A stretch of DNA of 64,000 bases, from NCBI GenBank assembly GCA_965229505.1, contig OZ245881.1, positions 1,550,001-1,614,000 on the forward strand. Reading direction: 5' to 3'. The translations under genes and the position numbers were made by a program. Origin of the DNA: UBA6059 sp040219045 (GTDB lineage Bacteria > Bacteroidota > Bacteroidia > Cytophagales > Cyclobacteriaceae). Numbering within the stretch: the stretch's first letter is position 1; every line of letters begins with the position of its first letter. Below are positions 62,738 through 64,000 of this stretch, piece by piece. The notes under the pieces are model-generated. The model did not search any database, had not been told where the DNA came from, and saw only the letters and a program-made list of their open reading frames with translations.

Positions 62738-63682
62738 ATGACTTTCACGCAATTACAATATGCTCTCGCGCTCCAAAAATTTCAAAACTTCAAGCGAGCC
62801 GCCGAGCACCTTTCTATTAGCCAACCTGCGCTCAGCATACAGATTCAAAAGTTGGAAGAGTCTGTGGGCATCAAGCTATTCAATAGAAATACCACACCCC
62901 TTGAAGCCACCAGTGATGGCCAGCTCTTCCTCATCAGGGCTCAGGATATTGTCAACAACGCCCGACAGCTTGAAAACTTTGCATCCGAGTTATCAGAAGA
63001 CTTCACAGGCGAACTCAATATTGGAGTGATCCCCACATTGGCGCCATTCCTTATTCCGCTGTTTAGCAAAACTCTGCAGGCAGACTTCCCCAACATTCAG
63101 CTGATTTTCCGCGAGCAGATCACCGAACATGTCGTCAACAATGTACGCACCGGGGAGCTGGATGTGGGCTTGATCTCCACACCCATTCAAGTTTATGGCA
63201 TCCAGTCTATCCCCTTGTTTTATGAGCGATTCTATGTCTATGCATCACATGAGCAGACCGATGACTCCCCGGACATTCGGCTGGAAGATATCAACTACGC
63301 CGAGCTCTGGCTACTGGATGAGGGTAACTGCTTTCGCGATCAGGTCAACGACTTCTGCGATCTGAAGTCAATCCTCAAAGGCAAGAAATTTATCTACCAT
63401 AGCAACTCCATCGATGCACTGATCCGTATGGTTGACACACACGGGGGGATGACCATTCTACCGGAATTGACCACCCTCAGCCTATCGGAATATCAAGAAG
63501 AGAACCTAAAAACCATCAGTGGCATCCCTAAGGCCCGTGAGATCGGCATGATTGTCACCCACAACTATGGTAAGGCCCGCTATATAAAGCTGATCGAGGA
63601 GTACATCAAGTCCAATATCCCTCATCACATGCTCTCAGGAGCTAATTATGATGTGGTCGATCCCCATATTGCGATGGATTGA
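62738..63682 (+). CDS. oxyR: LysR-type regulator, OxyR-like
   Basis: A 314-residue LysR-family regulator. The winged helix is at 1-60 (FKRAAEHLSISQPALSIQIQKLEE). The sensor domain carries the OxyR redox pair: C198 and C207 in LLDEGNCFRDQVNDFC, the same spacing as C199/C208 of E. coli OxyR and with the same LRDQ-like context. Disulfide formation by hydrogen peroxide would switch it. No catalase, ahp or dps gene is in the window; the divergent ankyrin gene is the only close target. An imperfect dyad ATAG-N11-CTAT lies upstream at 62678-62696. Confidence 0.9.
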   Translation: MTFTQLQYALALQKFQNFKRAAEHLSISQPALSIQIQKLEESVGIKLFNRNTTPLEATSDGQLFLIRAQDIVNNARQLENFASELSEDFTGELNIGVIPTLAPFLIPLFSKTLQADFPNIQLIFREQITEHVVNNVRTGELDVGLISTPIQVYGIQSIPLFYERFYVYASHEQTDDSPDIRLEDINYAELWLLDEGNCFRDQVNDFCDLKSILKGKKFIYHSNSIDALIRMVDTHGGMTILPELTTLSLSEYQEENLKTISGIPKAREIGMIVTHNYGKARYIKLIEEYIKSNIPHHMLSGANYDVVDPHIAMD

Positions 63683-63752
63683 TCACATCAAAATGTTTGC
63701 GAGGTTGTAAGCTAAAACCATTAACTTTATTGTCTATTTAGACAACACTGGA

Positions 63753-63986
63753 TTGCCAACTTTGAAGATAGTAGATTCGATAAAGGTGGATGTCTACTCT
63801 CGTGAACATCCACCGCCACACTTTCATGCTATTTATGCTGAGCATGAAGAATTGATTGTAATTGAAACGCTTGAAAACTATGCGGGCTATCTGCCAAAGG
63901 CACAACGAAATAAAGTCATCGCTTGGGCTTCCGAAAGGAGGCCTTATTTGCTAGAGAATTTCAAAAGACTAAACCCAAGGCTATGA
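63753..63986 (+). CDS. DUF4160 domain protein
   Basis: A 77-residue protein with the DUF4160 pattern: PTLKIVDSIKVDVYS, the His motif EHPPPHFHAIYA, then a helix (LPKAQRNKVIAWASERRPYLLENF). The start is a TTG at 63753; the family usually opens MPT, as here, and no in-frame ATG exists near. Members are often paired with a DUF2442 gene, perhaps as a toxin-antitoxin-like or regulatory couple. Here the stop overlaps the ATG of a next gene (ATGA at 63983-63986). Confidence 0.85.
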   Translation: MPTLKIVDSIKVDVYSREHPPPHFHAIYAEHEELIVIETLENYAGYLPKAQRNKVIAWASERRPYLLENFKRLNPRL

Positions 63987-64000
63987 GAAAGAGACCGGTC
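63983..64000 (+). CDS. Start of a gene cut by the window edge
   Basis: An ATG overlapping the DUF4160 stop by 4 nt opens a frame of six codons (MRKRPV) before the window ends. The coupling to DUF4160 makes a real gene likely, and a DUF2442 partner is the first guess from family habit. Nothing in six codons can prove it. Confidence 0.4.

Overview
The window reads as a piece of a Bacteroidota chromosome, most likely a free-living member of the order Cytophagales. The basis is a large secreted protein with a C-terminal domain of the type IX secretion (T9SS) 'CHU' type, DUF3857/transglutaminase-like and DUF5723 proteins, TPR-linked histidine kinases, LytTR two-component pairs, and promoter-like TAnnTTTG boxes upstream of several genes. 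The genus is not resolved. I saw no rRNA, tRNA, prophage or CRISPR array. Coding density is high, genes are short-spaced and many are joined by 1-17 nt overlaps.

Layout. 0-3 kb: end of a Crp/Fnr regulator, a DinB-fold protein, a MOSC protein and two unknowns. 3-8.5 kb: a two-gene signalling operon (receiver-kinase plus TPR-GAF-kinase) and a secreted unknown with a clear terminator. 8.6-14.2 kb: housekeeping (hemH, a cysteine desulfurase, glmM, an NqrM-like protein, mazG, deoD). 14.2-21.6 kb: two single-domain response regulators, a Gly/Tyr-rich secreted protein and a 1446-residue PAS/GAF kinase. 21.6-30.7 kb: pirin, DUF1304, a TPR protein, a T9SS-type surface protein, gdhA and a secreted aminopeptidase P. 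30.7-36.6 kb: three tandem DUF3857 paralogues in one operon, two lacking catalytic residues. 36.8-41.4 kb: an SRPBCC protein, a LytS/LytTR-like pair, radA, a degenerate copy of the radA tail, and a ParE-type toxin-antitoxin pair whose toxin has an amber codon. 41.5-48 kb: an operon of a PLP enzyme, a lipoprotein and a DUF5723 protein, divergent from an RluD-type pseudouridine synthase; then a REPIN-like palindrome and pheA. 48-58.4 kb: an S41 protease lipoprotein, glyA-tatC-rpiB, a membrane protein, rbfA with a LolC/E-type permease, and a SNF2 helicase. 58.4-59.5 kb: a tandem pair of GIY-YIG nuclease elements. 59.7-64 kb: a MacB/FtsX permease, an ankyrin protein divergent from an OxyR-like regulator, and a DUF4160 gene coupled to a gene cut by the window edge.

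The most unusual structure is at 58.4-59.5 kb. Two 434-bp units, repeated at exactly 485 bp, each carry a 100-residue GIY-YIG nuclease gene between inverted hairpin ends. The two ends use different stem sequences that co-vary (ACCTC/GAGGT at one end, ATTTC/GAAAT at the other) inside the same flanks (TGTC outside, CTTCTTA inside). A third end stands alone one period further on. A palindrome of two inverted hairpins at 46.75-46.85 kb has the same general plan and shares a loop motif with these ends. This suggests a REP/REPIN-like repeat family associated with a GIY-YIG nuclease, in the way bacterial REPs are associated with RAYT transposases. The link is an inference from this one window.
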